A stretch of 11,529 nt of DNA from Micrococcales bacterium UBA7472 (GCA_002478545.1 DLOY01000084.1:32847-44375), one strand, 5' to 3'. Shown: positions 1-8,308, numbered from the stretch's first letter. Made by a program: numbers and translations. The notes: a model not told the origin generated them from the sequence alone.

Positions 1-842
1 GAGAGTGTCACGTCTGGATCCACAGCAAGCAGCGCGGCAATACGATTTGCAATAGCCACGGAGCGGTGCTTGCCTCCAGTGCACCCGATAGCAATGGTGG
101 CAAACCTCTTGTTTTCAGTGCGATAACCGGCCAGAACGTGCTTCAGCGCGGCAACGTAATGTTCCACGAAATCCGATACCCCGGGCTGTGCTAGCACGAA
201 CTGAGAGACCTCCGGATCATTGCCGGTCTTGGCTCGCAGTTGCTCCTGCCAATGTGGATTCGGGATGAATCGCATGTCTGCCACCAAATCAGCATCGGCA
301 GGAAGACCGTACTTGAAACCAAAGCTCATCACGTTTATTTTCAGGGCACGTGAGTTGGTGGCAAAAGCCTCCGCTACTCGGTTGGTGAGCTGGTGCACAT
401 TGAGCTCGGAGGTGTCAAATACGATGTCAGCGCTCTCGCGAAGGCTCAGTAGCTCTTTGCGTTCTTTGGTGATGCCATCCAAAACCGTTCCCTCGCCCTG
501 CAGCGGGTGGGGTCTACGGACTGACTCGAAGCGCTTCACCAGGGCTTGATCATTAGCTTCGAGGTACAGCAACCTGACGTTGATATCACGGGCTCTGAGC
601 TGACCCAGATATGTCTGCAGCTCATTGAAAAACTCGCCACCCCGAACATCGATGATTACGGCAATTCTTGGCAAGGTTGCCTTGCTCAGGCTGAACAGAT
701 CTGAAATTGGCCCAAGTAACTGCGGTGGCAGGTTGTCGATTACATACCAGCCCTGGTCCTCAAGGGCATTGCCAACCGTAGACCTACCAGCCCCAGACAT
801 GCCGGTGACGACGAGCAGCTCAGGCTTTCTCGAAGCGTCCAT
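1..842 (-). CDS. rapZ: RapZ/YvcJ-family nucleotide-binding protein (5' part, runs off left edge)
   Basis: Partial gene: 280 codons are visible and the 3' end lies beyond position 1, so only about the last few residues of a usual 280-300-residue protein are missing. Members of this family bind nucleotides; in E. coli RapZ is an RNase E adapter controlling glucosamine-6-phosphate synthase mRNA, but the actinobacterial role is not settled. Seen here: an N-terminal P-loop GMSGAGRS (residues 14-21) with Arg20 where the Walker A Lys is expected, the family motif DNLPP (36-40), a strand ending D65-V-R, HPLQGE (112-117), FGFKYGLP (174-181), NPHW (195-198) and the C-terminal signature CTGGKHRS (254-261). 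Two ATGs are in frame, at 848 and 842. I chose 842 because a strong GAAGGGGG sits 6 nt before it, whereas that sequence abuts 848. It follows uvrC by about 54 nt; the uvrC-rapZ-yvcK-whiA order is common in Gram-positives. Identification is firm; function in this host is inferred. Confidence 0.93.
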   Translation of the reverse strand, partial: MDASRKPELLVVTGMSGAGRSTVGNALEDQGWYVIDNLPPQLLGPISDLFSLSKATLPRIAVIIDVRGGEFFNELQTYLGQLRARDINVRLLYLEANDQALVKRFESVRRPHPLQGEGTVLDGITKERKELLSLRESADIVFDTSELNVHQLTNRVAEAFATNSRALKINVMSFGFKYGLPADADLVADMRFIPNPHWQEQLRAKTGNDPEVSQFVLAQPGVSDFVEHYVAALKHVLAGYRTENKRFATIAIGCTGGKHRSVAIANRIAALLAVDPDVTL

Positions 843-848
843 ACTCAT

Positions 849-856
849 CCCCCTTC
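849..856 (-). promoter_or_regulatory. Shine-Dalgarno sequence of rapZ
   Basis: The minus strand reads GAAGGGGG here. It lies 6 nt upstream of the ATG at 842 and directly against the ATG at 848, so it favours the 842 start. Its GAAG part is the end of the second copy of a 14-bp direct repeat. Confidence 0.6.
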
Positions 857-893
857 GGCGTGTCGCTACAAGGTTAGTGCTTCGGCGTGTCGC
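853..893. repeat. Two 14-bp direct repeats between uvrC and rapZ
   Basis: The plus-strand sequence CTTCGGCGTGTCGC occurs exactly at 853-866 and again at 880-893, a period of 27 bp, filling most of the short uvrC-rapZ spacer. The rapZ-proximal copy runs into the rapZ ribosome binding site; the distal copy begins 3 nt after the uvrC stop codon. It could be a local duplication or a tandem protein-binding site. The repeat is certain; a function is not shown. Confidence 0.75.
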
Positions 894-896
894 GCG

Positions 897-2756
897 TTAT
901 GAATTTTCGGAATCCGCGAGCGAATCCTGAATTAACTGGGCCAGCTTTTGCCCAAATCCTGGAAGAGATTCAATCTCTGCTAGCGATGCCTGCCTGATGC
1001 GCTTGAGTGATCCGAAACGCTTGAGCAGAATTCGCGCTCGTGACTCCCCCAGCCCTGGAATCTCAAGCAGAGTGGATGAAATCGACTTGGTGCGGGATTT
1101 GCGCTGGGCGGTAATTGCGAAGCGGTGAGCTTCGTCTCTTATTCGCTGGAGTAGGAATAGCTCCTCGCTAGTTCTTGGGAAAATAACGGGATAGTCGGAA
1201 TCTGTAGTGAATACCTCCTCGAGACGCTTGGCCAAGGTCGCCACGGTGATGCCACTAACCCCAGAGTCAGCCAGCGCACGAAGCGCCGCGTTGCGTTGCG
1301 GAAGACCACCGTCAATCAAAAGCAAAGAAGGTCGATAGCTGAAGCGATCTGACAACTCGGCATCTTCCTTTAGGTACTTCAGCCTCCTGGTCAGTACTTG
1401 ATAGATCGATTCAGTGTCATCGCTGGTCTCAAGATTAAATCTTCGGTAGTGATCTTTTTTGGGAAGGCCGTCTTCAAAAACCACCATTGACCCAACCACT
1501 CCCGTGCCACCGAGGTGAGAAATGTCAAAACACTCAATCCGAAGCGGAGCATTCTCCATGCTCAAGGCACGTTGTATGCCAGCCAGCGCATCTGCTCTAG
1601 CGGTGAAATCCGAGGAGCGCTTGAGTTTGTAGTTCTGTAGGGCGTGTGCTGCGTTGGTATTCGCAGTTTGCTGCAAGGTCGCCTTATCTCCGCGCTGCGG
1701 GACCGATACCTGGCAGTTTGATCCACGCAGCTCCCCTAGCCACTTTTGTAATTGAGGCTTGTCCTCTGGGAGCTCCGGCACCAGAATCTGCTTCGGCACC
1801 TCGACGGGGTCAAGACCTGGCACCGGGGTATAAATCTCCTGAATCAGGTATTCAACGAGCTCGGCATTTGAACGATCAAGTTCAAGGTCCACCACCATGG
1901 ACCTATTTCCACGGATGCGGCCGCCGCGAATTACGAATATCGACACTGCGGCTGATAGGTCATCCCGAGCGATACCAATGAGATCTGCGTCGGTTTGATC
2001 TGAGAGCACAACCGTGCTTTTTTCCAGAACCTTTTCCAAGGCCAGTACATCGTCTCGAAGGTTAGCTGCCAGCTCATAGTTCTGATCATCGGAGGCCTTG
2101 AGCATGCGCTCGCGAAGCTCTTTGATGTGAGCATCGTTTCCGGAACCAATGAAGTCACCCAATCGCTTGGCCAACGCCTTGTGCTCGGGTGCGGCGATCC
2201 GGTCAACACATGGTGCAGAACACTTGCCAATCTCGGCCAGTAGACAGGGGCGCTTTTTCGCCTGGGCGGCCTGATAAGTGCCCTTTGAGCAGGTGCGGAC
2301 TGGGTAAACCTTAATTAGCGTGTCAAGTGTCTCTCGCACTGCCCAGGATTGGGTGTACGGGCCGAAGTATCGGACTCCTTTGAGCTCGCGGTTGCGAGTA
2401 ATAAACGCTCTCGGAACGCTTTCAGACATCGAGATAGCAAGGTATGGATAAGACTTGTCGTCTCTGAACCTGACGTTATATGGCGGGTCGAATTCTTTGA
2501 TCCAAGTGAACTCCAGCTGCAGGGCTTCGTACTCGGTTGCGACGATCGTCCACTTCACATCCGATGCAGCCAACAGCATTCGTTGAGTTCGTTCGTGGAG
2601 TTTGTGCAACGGCCCGAAGTAATTTGTCAGACGAGCTCGAAGATTCTTAGCCTTACCAACGTAGAGCACCCGCCCCGATGAATCTAAAAAGCGATAAACA
2701 CCCGGTTCGGTGGGAATCTCCCCGGTCTTTGGTCTAAAGGAGAGATCCTGCGCCAT
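897..2756 (-). CDS. uvrC: UvrABC excinuclease subunit C
   Basis: UvrC makes the two strand cuts in nucleotide excision repair after UvrA and UvrB have marked a lesion. The 619 residues match family length and carry every domain in order. There is an N-terminal GIY-YIG nuclease (G19-V-Y21 and Y32-V-G34) for the 3' incision. A four-cysteine cluster follows (C156, C171, C179, C183) at positions like those reported to hold an iron-sulfur cluster in UvrC. A UVR motif (about 208-243) binds UvrB. An RNase H-like domain, with the expected catalytic D411, D482 and H544, makes the 5' incision. Tandem helix-hairpin-helix motifs (about 562-616) bind DNA. The ATG overlaps the uvrA stop by one base (TGATG), and a GGAG lies 5 nt upstream inside uvrA, so translation is probably coupled to uvrA. 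It ends in TAA with no terminator-like hairpin after it. The gene looks intact. Confidence 0.98.
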   Translation of the reverse strand: MAQDLSFRPKTGEIPTEPGVYRFLDSSGRVLYVGKAKNLRARLTNYFGPLHKLHERTQRMLLAASDVKWTIVATEYEALQLEFTWIKEFDPPYNVRFRDDKSYPYLAISMSESVPRAFITRNRELKGVRYFGPYTQSWAVRETLDTLIKVYPVRTCSKGTYQAAQAKKRPCLLAEIGKCSAPCVDRIAAPEHKALAKRLGDFIGSGNDAHIKELRERMLKASDDQNYELAANLRDDVLALEKVLEKSTVVLSDQTDADLIGIARDDLSAAVSIFVIRGGRIRGNRSMVVDLELDRSNAELVEYLIQEIYTPVPGLDPVEVPKQILVPELPEDKPQLQKWLGELRGSNCQVSVPQRGDKATLQQTANTNAAHALQNYKLKRSSDFTARADALAGIQRALSMENAPLRIECFDISHLGGTGVVGSMVVFEDGLPKKDHYRRFNLETSDDTESIYQVLTRRLKYLKEDAELSDRFSYRPSLLLIDGGLPQRNAALRALADSGVSGITVATLAKRLEEVFTTDSDYPVIFPRTSEELFLLQRIRDEAHRFAITAQRKSRTKSISSTLLEIPGLGESRARILLKRFGSLKRIRQASLAEIESLPGFGQKLAQLIQDSLADSENS

Positions 2757-5611
2757 CAGCTCTCCAGCAGCTGCGCCAGGAACTTGCCAGTGTGCGACTC
2801 TTTGACCTTTGCCACCTGCTCAGGGGTGCCCTGAGCAATCACCATGCCGCCTCCAGAGCCGCCTTCTGGGCCCATGTCGATGACCCAGTCGGCGCAACGA
2901 ATCACATCGAGATTGTGCTCAATGACAATTGCAGTGTTGCCCTTGTCAACCAAACCGGCAAGCACCAGCAGCAGCTTGCGAACATCTTCAAAGTGCAAAC
3001 CGGTGGTTGGCTCATCCAAGACATAAACAGTTTTTCCGGTGGAGCGTCGCTGCAGCTCGGTGGCAAGCTTGACTCGCTGGGCTTCACCGCCGGAGAGCGT
3101 GGTCGCGCTTTGACCTAGGCGGACATAGCCCAGACCAACATCTACCAGCGTTGTCAGATACCGCGCAATTGAAGAGATTGGAGCGAAGAATTCGGCAGCT
3201 TCTGCGATTGGCATGTTCAAGACATCGCCGATTGACTTGCCCTTGTATTTCACCTGCAAGGTCTCTCGGTTATACCTCGCTCCCTTGCAGTCCTCGCACA
3301 TCACATAGACATCAGGCAGGAAGTTCATCTCGATACGGATCGTGCCATCGCCGGCACAGGTCTCACAGCGACCACCCTTCACGTTGAACGAGAAGCGACC
3401 CTGTTGGTAGCCACGAACCTTTGCCTCTGGAGTGTCAGCAAAGAGCTTGCGAATGTTGTCAAACACACCGGTGTAGGTAGCTGGATTAGATCTTGGAGTT
3501 CGACCGATTGGCGCCTGGTCGACGTGAACAACCTTGTCTAGCTGCTCAAGGCCCTCGACCCGAAGATGCCGACCCGGAACTCCCTTTGCCCCATTGAGCT
3601 TGTTTGCCAGAACCTGGTACAAAACGTCGTTTACCAGCGAGGACTTTCCGGATCCAGAAACACCGGTCACTGCTGTCATGACGCCTAGCGGGAACTCGAC
3701 ATCAACGTTTCGAAGGTTGTTTTCCTTCGCTCCGACCACCTTGATGGTGCGTTCTTTGTTCACCTTGCGACGCTTGTTGGGCGTCTCAATCTTGATCCGG
3801 CCAGATAGATAGTCGCCGGTCACGGAGGCCTTGTTGGTCAATATCGCCTTGTAACTGCCGGAGTGAACCACTTCGCCACCGTGAAGACCCGCGCCTGGCC
3901 CGATATCAACCAGCCAGTCGGCCGTCTTGATGGTGTCCTCGTCATGCTCAACTACGATCAGGGTGTTGCCGAGGTCCCTGAGCCGCTCAAGAGTCTGAAT
4001 CAACCTCAAGTTGTCTCGCTGGTGTAGACCAATGCTCGGCTCATCTAGCACGTAGAGCACACCAGTTAGACCTGCACCAATTTGAGTCGCAAGTCGAATC
4101 CTTTGAGCCTCTCCGCCTGAGAGTGTTCCGGCGCTTCGCTCTAGAGATAGGTAGTCCAGCCCCACAGCAAGGAGAAAGTCGAGTCTCGCTCTGATTTCTC
4201 GCAGTACCTGGGCAGCAATCTGAGCCTCTTTGTCGGTCAGTGACAGTCCATCAAAGAAGCTGTGAGCATCCGCCAGGCTCAGCACCGCGACATCGTGAAT
4301 TGACTTGGTGCCCACCTTCACCGCTAGTACCTCGGGGCGCAATCTTGCACCATCACAGGCGGGACAGGGTACCTCTCGAAGGAACTCGGCCCATTTGCCA
4401 CGTGCCCAGTCGCTATCTGACTCTAGGTATCTGCGCTCGACATAGGGCAAGACTCCTTCAAAGCCCGACGTGTAACGCATCTCTCTGCCGTACTTGCTCT
4501 TCCAGCGAACCTGCACCTCAAAGTTATTGCCGTGCAAAATTGCATCTCGAGTCTCTTCTGACAGCTCTTCCCAAGGGGTGTCGAGCGAGAAGTCCAGATC
4601 CTGAGCCAGGCCGTCAATCAGACGAGTGAAGTAGTTGTAAAGACCCTTACCCTGAGTGGACCAGGGCAGAATGACACCTTGGTTAATTGAGCTGGCTGGA
4701 TCGCCAATTACCAACTCAGCGTCGACAGCCTGCTTGGTTCCAAGTCCAGAGCAGGCTGGACAGGCACCAAATGGTGCATTGAAGGAAAAAGTCCTTGGTT
4801 CGATCTCGGTGAGCGTGAGCTCGTGCTCGTTGGGGCACGAGAGCTTCTCACTGAAAGTTCGTTTGGTGCCATCATCGACGAAGTCCACAACCACCCGACC
4901 ATCGGCCAGCTTTAGCGCTGTCTCAACAGAGTCGGTAAGTCTTGACTCAATCCCCTCCTTGATGGCAAGACGATCGATAACAACGGAGATGTCGTGTTTG
5001 AAGCTCTTCTTCAGTGGTTTGGCCTCACTCAGAATCACAGTCTCGCCGTCTACGACAGCGCGAGCGTAGCCCTGCGATTGCAGTGAGGAAAACAGATCCT
5101 GAAACTCACCCTTCTTCTGTTGCACGATTGGCGCTAGAAGCTGAAATCTGGTGCCCTCTTTCAAGGTCAGCAGCTGATCAACAATGGCTTGCGGTGTTTG
5201 TTTCGCGACCGGCTCACCACATTCGTGACAGTGCGGCACTCCAATTCGCGCCCAAAGCAGTCTGAGGTAATCGTGGATCTCGGTGATGGTTCCAACCGTC
5301 GATCTAGGGTTTCGGTTGGTGGATTTCTGATCGATTGAAACGGCGGGGCTTAGTCCCTCGATGAAATCGACATCCGGTCTATCAACCTGACCCAAGAACT
5401 GCCTGGCGTAGGCCGAAAGTGATTCAACATATCGGCGTTGACCCTCAGCGAAAATTGTGTCGAAGGCCAACGAAGATTTACCAGAGCCCGACAACCCCGT
5501 GAAGACGATCAGTTTGTCTTTGGGGATTTCAAGGTTGATGTTTTTGAGATTGTGAACTCGAGCTCCCTTGATTGAGAGCTTGTTTCCTTTTGGGGTTTCG
5601 ATATTCACCAC
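2756..5611 (-). CDS. uvrA: UvrABC excinuclease subunit A (damage-recognition ATPase)
   Basis: UvrA is a dimeric ABC-type ATPase that scans DNA for helix distortion and loads UvrB. The 951 residues match the family. Both ATPase halves are complete: Walker A GLSGSGKS at 39-46 and GVSGSGKS at 650-657, signature LSGGEAQR at 497-504 and 839-846, and Walker B with LDEP at 522-525 and 865-868. The C-terminal zinc finger is C749/C752/C772/C775. The first one is C259-X3-H263 with C284/C287, so His replaces the second Cys; I recall the same C-P-N-x-H pattern in mycobacterial UvrA. CHEC (128-131) and CPAC (416-419) are further metal-binding pairs. The start is one of two adjacent GTG codons (5611 or 5608); no ATG fits, and the Shine-Dalgarno is weak, only a GCGGGG inside the end of uvrB. 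It starts 6 nt after the uvrB stop and overlaps uvrC by 1 nt, so it is probably cotranscribed with both. Confidence 0.98.
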   Translation of the reverse strand: MVNIETPKGNKLSIKGARVHNLKNINLEIPKDKLIVFTGLSGSGKSSLAFDTIFAEGQRRYVESLSAYARQFLGQVDRPDVDFIEGLSPAVSIDQKSTNRNPRSTVGTITEIHDYLRLLWARIGVPHCHECGEPVAKQTPQAIVDQLLTLKEGTRFQLLAPIVQQKKGEFQDLFSSLQSQGYARAVVDGETVILSEAKPLKKSFKHDISVVIDRLAIKEGIESRLTDSVETALKLADGRVVVDFVDDGTKRTFSEKLSCPNEHELTLTEIEPRTFSFNAPFGACPACSGLGTKQAVDAELVIGDPASSINQGVILPWSTQGKGLYNYFTRLIDGLAQDLDFSLDTPWEELSEETRDAILHGNNFEVQVRWKSKYGREMRYTSGFEGVLPYVERRYLESDSDWARGKWAEFLREVPCPACDGARLRPEVLAVKVGTKSIHDVAVLSLADAHSFFDGLSLTDKEAQIAAQVLREIRARLDFLLAVGLDYLSLERSAGTLSGGEAQRIRLATQIGAGLTGVLYVLDEPSIGLHQRDNLRLIQTLERLRDLGNTLIVVEHDEDTIKTADWLVDIGPGAGLHGGEVVHSGSYKAILTNKASVTGDYLSGRIKIETPNKRRKVNKERTIKVVGAKENNLRNVDVEFPLGVMTAVTGVSGSGKSSLVNDVLYQVLANKLNGAKGVPGRHLRVEGLEQLDKVVHVDQAPIGRTPRSNPATYTGVFDNIRKLFADTPEAKVRGYQQGRFSFNVKGGRCETCAGDGTIRIEMNFLPDVYVMCEDCKGARYNRETLQVKYKGKSIGDVLNMPIAEAAEFFAPISSIARYLTTLVDVGLGYVRLGQSATTLSGGEAQRVKLATELQRRSTGKTVYVLDEPTTGLHFEDVRKLLLVLAGLVDKGNTAIVIEHNLDVIRCADWVIDMGPEGGSGGGMVIAQGTPEQVAKVKESHTGKFLAQLLES

Positions 5612-5617
5612 AGAAGT

Positions 5618-7684
5618 TTACGCATGCCCCGCTGACTCTATTTGCCGCAGTTCCTTCTTTAGCTCTGAAATCTCATCGCGAATTCTCGCGGCAAGCTCAA
5701 ACTTCAGCTCAGCAGCAGCCTCTTTCATTTGGCTATCTAGCTCCAATATGGTCTGCATCAACTGGTCCCGACCCTGTGATCCAATGTTTTTGCGACCTCG
5801 CATTGGAGTTGATGCAACTTTGCGAGCCGGCTCTTTCTTGAGCTGCTCCATGAGCTGTTCAGTGTCTAGCTCCTCGCGCATTAGGGCATCGGTGATGTCC
5901 GCAATCTTCTTCCTCAGCGGTTGCGGGTCAATGCCGTTGGCCTTGTTGTATGCAACCTGCTTCTCTCGACGTCGATTGGTTTCATCAATCGCCCTGGCCA
6001 TCGAGTCGGTGACCTTGTCGGCATACATGTGCACTTCACCGTTCACGTTTCGAGCGGCACGACCGATGGTCTGGATCAGGGAAGTCGTTGAGCGCAAGAA
6101 TCCTTCTTTGTCGGCATCCAGGATTGCGACCAGGGAAACCTCTGGAAGGTCGAGTCCTTCGCGCAAGAGATTGATACCTACTAGCACGTCGAAGATGCCC
6201 TGTCTCAGCTCTCTTAGCAGCTCGACTCTTCTGAGCGTGTCGACATCTGAGTGCAAATATCGAACTCGGATACCAAGCTCGGTGAAGTAGTCGGTTACCT
6301 CTTCAGCTAGGCGCTTTGTGAGTGTCGTAACCAAAACACGCTCATCCTTCTCAACCCTCAACTTGATTTCCTCAAGTAGGTCATCAATCTGACCCTTCGA
6401 TGGTTTGACGACAATTTGCGGGTCGATAAGTCCGGTTGGGCGAATTATCTGTTCGACCACCCCATCGGACCTCTCCAGCTCATACTTTGCGGGTGTAGCA
6501 GAGAGATAGACGGTTTGACCGGTTCGTTCCAAAAACTCTTCAAAGCGCAGTGGTCTGTTGTCCAGCGCGGACGGCAATCTAAATCCGTGCTCGACGAGGG
6601 TTCGTTTCCGAGAGGAATCGCCGTTGTACATTGCACCAATCTGAGGCACCGTCACGTGTGACTCGTCAATGACCGTCAGAAAGTCCTCTGGGAAGTAATC
6701 AAGTAGACAGGCCGGTGGCTCCCCTGGGTTCCTACCGTCTATGTGGCGTGAGTAGTTTTCAATTCCGGAGCAGAATCCCAGTTCACGTATCATCTCTAGA
6801 TCAAACGTGGTGCGCATCTTGATGCGCTGAGCCTCGAGTAACTTTCCAGTTTTCTCAAATTCGTTGTAACGCTGTTCAAGCTCCTCTTCAATGGCTTCGA
6901 TTGCCTGGCCCATGCGCTCGGCTGGGGCAACGTAGTAGGAGGCTGGATAAATTGCGACGCTCTCGCGCTCCATCAATACCTCGCCGGTGAGTGGATGAAT
7001 ACGATAGATCTTCTCGATTTCATCGCCGAAGAATTCAATTCGGGTGGCTTCCTCATCGTAGACAGCGATGACCTCGACCGTGTCGCCCTTGACCCTGAAG
7101 TTACCTCGAACGAATTCAATATCGTTTCGCTGGTACTGAATGTTGACCAGCGACCTAATCAGCTCATCGCGATCAATGCGCTGACCGACTCGAAGAGGAA
7201 GCGACTGAGCTAGATACTCCTTGGGGGCACCAAGTCCATAAATGCAGGAAACCGTCGCAACCACGATCACATCACGCCTTGAGAGGAGGGACATGGTTGC
7301 CGAATATCTGAGGCGCTCAACCTCCTCGTTGATGGTCGAGTCCTTCTCGATGAACGTGTCGGTTTGCGGTACGTAGGCCTCCGGTTGGTAGTAGTCGTAG
7401 TAGCTAACGAAGTACTCCACTGCATTCTCCGGAAACATCTCCCGAAGTTCGCTGGCCAACTGGGCTGCCAATGTTTTGTTGTGTGCAATCACAAGTGTTG
7501 GTCGCTGGAGCTTCTCAATCAACCAAGCGGTGGTTGCGCTCTTACCGGTACCCGTGGCACCCAATAGCACCACATCTCGCTCACCGTTGTTGATCCGCTT
7601 GGCCAGCTCCTCAATCGCTTGCGGCTGATCACCGGAGGGCTGATAAGGGCTTACTACCTTGAAGGGCTTGGAATCATCCCTCAC
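5618..7684 (-). CDS. uvrB: UvrABC excinuclease subunit B (damage-verifying helicase)
   Basis: UvrB receives damaged DNA from UvrA, verifies the lesion by threading a strand behind its beta-hairpin, and recruits UvrC. The 688 residues are normal for the family. Seen: Walker A GATGTGKS (42-49), the aromatic beta-hairpin segment starting YYDYYQPEAY (95-104), the DEAD-like box DESH (340-343), SATPAK (395-400), helicase motif VI QTIGRAARN (538-546) and a C-terminal UVR motif (about 644-679) that pairs with UvrC. The start is GTG at 7684, sharing GTGA with the coaE stop (4-nt overlap). A good GGGGGA lies 6 nt upstream, inside coaE, and a nearby ATG at 7678 is out of frame. uvrA begins 6 nt after its stop. 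The arrangement implies coupled translation from coaE into uvrB. Confidence 0.98.
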   Translation of the reverse strand: MRDDSKPFKVVSPYQPSGDQPQAIEELAKRINNGERDVVLLGATGTGKSATTAWLIEKLQRPTLVIAHNKTLAAQLASELREMFPENAVEYFVSYYDYYQPEAYVPQTDTFIEKDSTINEEVERLRYSATMSLLSRRDVIVVATVSCIYGLGAPKEYLAQSLPLRVGQRIDRDELIRSLVNIQYQRNDIEFVRGNFRVKGDTVEVIAVYDEEATRIEFFGDEIEKIYRIHPLTGEVLMERESVAIYPASYYVAPAERMGQAIEAIEEELEQRYNEFEKTGKLLEAQRIKMRTTFDLEMIRELGFCSGIENYSRHIDGRNPGEPPACLLDYFPEDFLTVIDESHVTVPQIGAMYNGDSSRKRTLVEHGFRLPSALDNRPLRFEEFLERTGQTVYLSATPAKYELERSDGVVEQIIRPTGLIDPQIVVKPSKGQIDDLLEEIKLRVEKDERVLVTTLTKRLAEEVTDYFTELGIRVRYLHSDVDTLRRVELLRELRQGIFDVLVGINLLREGLDLPEVSLVAILDADKEGFLRSTTSLIQTIGRAARNVNGEVHMYADKVTDSMARAIDETNRRREKQVAYNKANGIDPQPLRKKIADITDALMREELDTEQLMEQLKKEPARKVASTPMRGRKNIGSQGRDQLMQTILELDSQMKEAAAELKFELAARIRDEISELKKELRQIESAGHA

Positions 7685-8265
7685 TTGGAGTCCCCCAACA
7701 GGTCTGTGTAGAGAGCATCAACCTTGGAAATGAGCTCATCCAGAGAGCAGTTCGAGTCGATCACGTAGTCCGCAATTGCCTCACGTTGGGCATCGCTGGC
7801 CTGCGCAGCAATTCGAGCTCTGGCATCGCTCTCGCTCATAGCTCTTGAACTGATGAGTCGCTGAACTCTAACTTCCTCGGGGCAAGAGACAGTGACAACT
7901 TTTTCGAATCCAAGCTTGTCCCCGACTTCGACCAAAAGCGGAATCGTGTAGACAATCAATCCCTTTAGGCCGAGCATCTTTGCTTTGGCTAGCGCTTGAA
8001 TTCTTGGGTGCAGGATCGACTCCAGGAGTCGACGATTCTCGCTGGAGGCAAAAGCGCGCTGGGCTAGCAATCTTCGATCTAACTCTCCGCCCGAGACCAG
8101 ATCAGCCCCAAAAGCAGCGACAACAGCGCTCAGACCTTCGGTGCCAGGGGCTACAGCCTCGCGTGCCAGGACATCCGCGTCAATCTCGGTTGCGCCCAGT
8201 TCAACTAGGCGCTTGGCCACGGTTGATTTCCCGGAACCAATTCCTCCGGTCAGAGCGATGAGCAT
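7681..8265 (-). CDS. coaE: Dephospho-CoA kinase
   Basis: CoaE phosphorylates the ribose 3'-hydroxyl of dephospho-CoA with ATP, the last step of coenzyme A synthesis, in the cytoplasm. The 194 residues are typical of the single-domain enzyme; there is no fused C-terminal domain like that of the longer mycobacterial protein. Seen: the P-loop GGIGSGKS (7-14), IDAD (28-31) in the substrate-binding region, the family motif HPRI, a central IPLL segment, and a lid-like R-rich segment RAMSESDARARI. The ATG at 8265 has only a weak ribosome binding site (CTTGGGC). It lies 20 nt downstream of the stem of the rpsA terminator, so expression needs terminator read-through or a promoter I could not find. Its stop overlaps the uvrB GTG. 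Pairing with rpsA and uvrB is a common actinobacterial gene order, not evidence of a repair role. Confidence 0.96.
   Translation of the reverse strand: MLIALTGGIGSGKSTVAKRLVELGATEIDADVLAREAVAPGTEGLSAVVAAFGADLVSGGELDRRLLAQRAFASSENRRLLESILHPRIQALAKAKMLGLKGLIVYTIPLLVEVGDKLGFEKVVTVSCPEEVRVQRLISSRAMSESDARARIAAQASDAQREAIADYVIDSNCSLDELISKVDALYTDLLGDSK
8016..8032. repeat. 17-bp palindrome inside coaE
   Basis: TCGACTCC and GGAGTCGA flank a single A, an inverted repeat with 8-bp arms. It lies where coaE encodes the conserved RRLLES stretch before HPRI, so the protein sequence constrains it. It may be chance; a role as a protein-binding site or mRNA hairpin is not shown. Confidence 0.45.
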
Positions 8266-8281
8266 GAGCCCAAGGATAAAG

Positions 8282-8308
8282 CAAAACCCCGAGGGAATCC
8301 CTCGGGGT
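8282..8308 (-). terminator. Intrinsic terminator after rpsA
   Basis: On the minus strand a 10-bp stem (ACCCCGAGGG paired with CCCTCGGGGT, 8308-8299 with 8295-8286) closes a 3-nt loop and runs into TTTTGCTTT. It begins 17 nt after the rpsA stop. The other strand has no T-run after the stem, so it should act only on minus-strand transcripts. Its T-run ends about 12-15 nt before the coaE start codon, so it also lies in the coaE leader. Confidence 0.88.

Noticed and set aside
4240..5069. Plus-strand open frames of 129 and 137 codons opposite uvrA.
   Set aside because: Both are antisense to conserved UvrA motifs and show no family features; high codon bias on the minus strand explains the lack of stops.
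5600..5630. LexA/SOS box before uvrA or uvrB.
   Set aside because: I looked for the actinobacterial TCGAAC-N4-GTTCGA pattern around the uvrA, uvrB and coaE starts and found no match.
5568..6290. A 240-codon open frame on the plus strand across the end of uvrB.
   Set aside because: It lies antisense to a fully conserved uvrB, its translation is Ser/Arg-rich low-complexity with no recognisable domain, and it has no leader or promoter of its own. It is a shadow of the coding strand.
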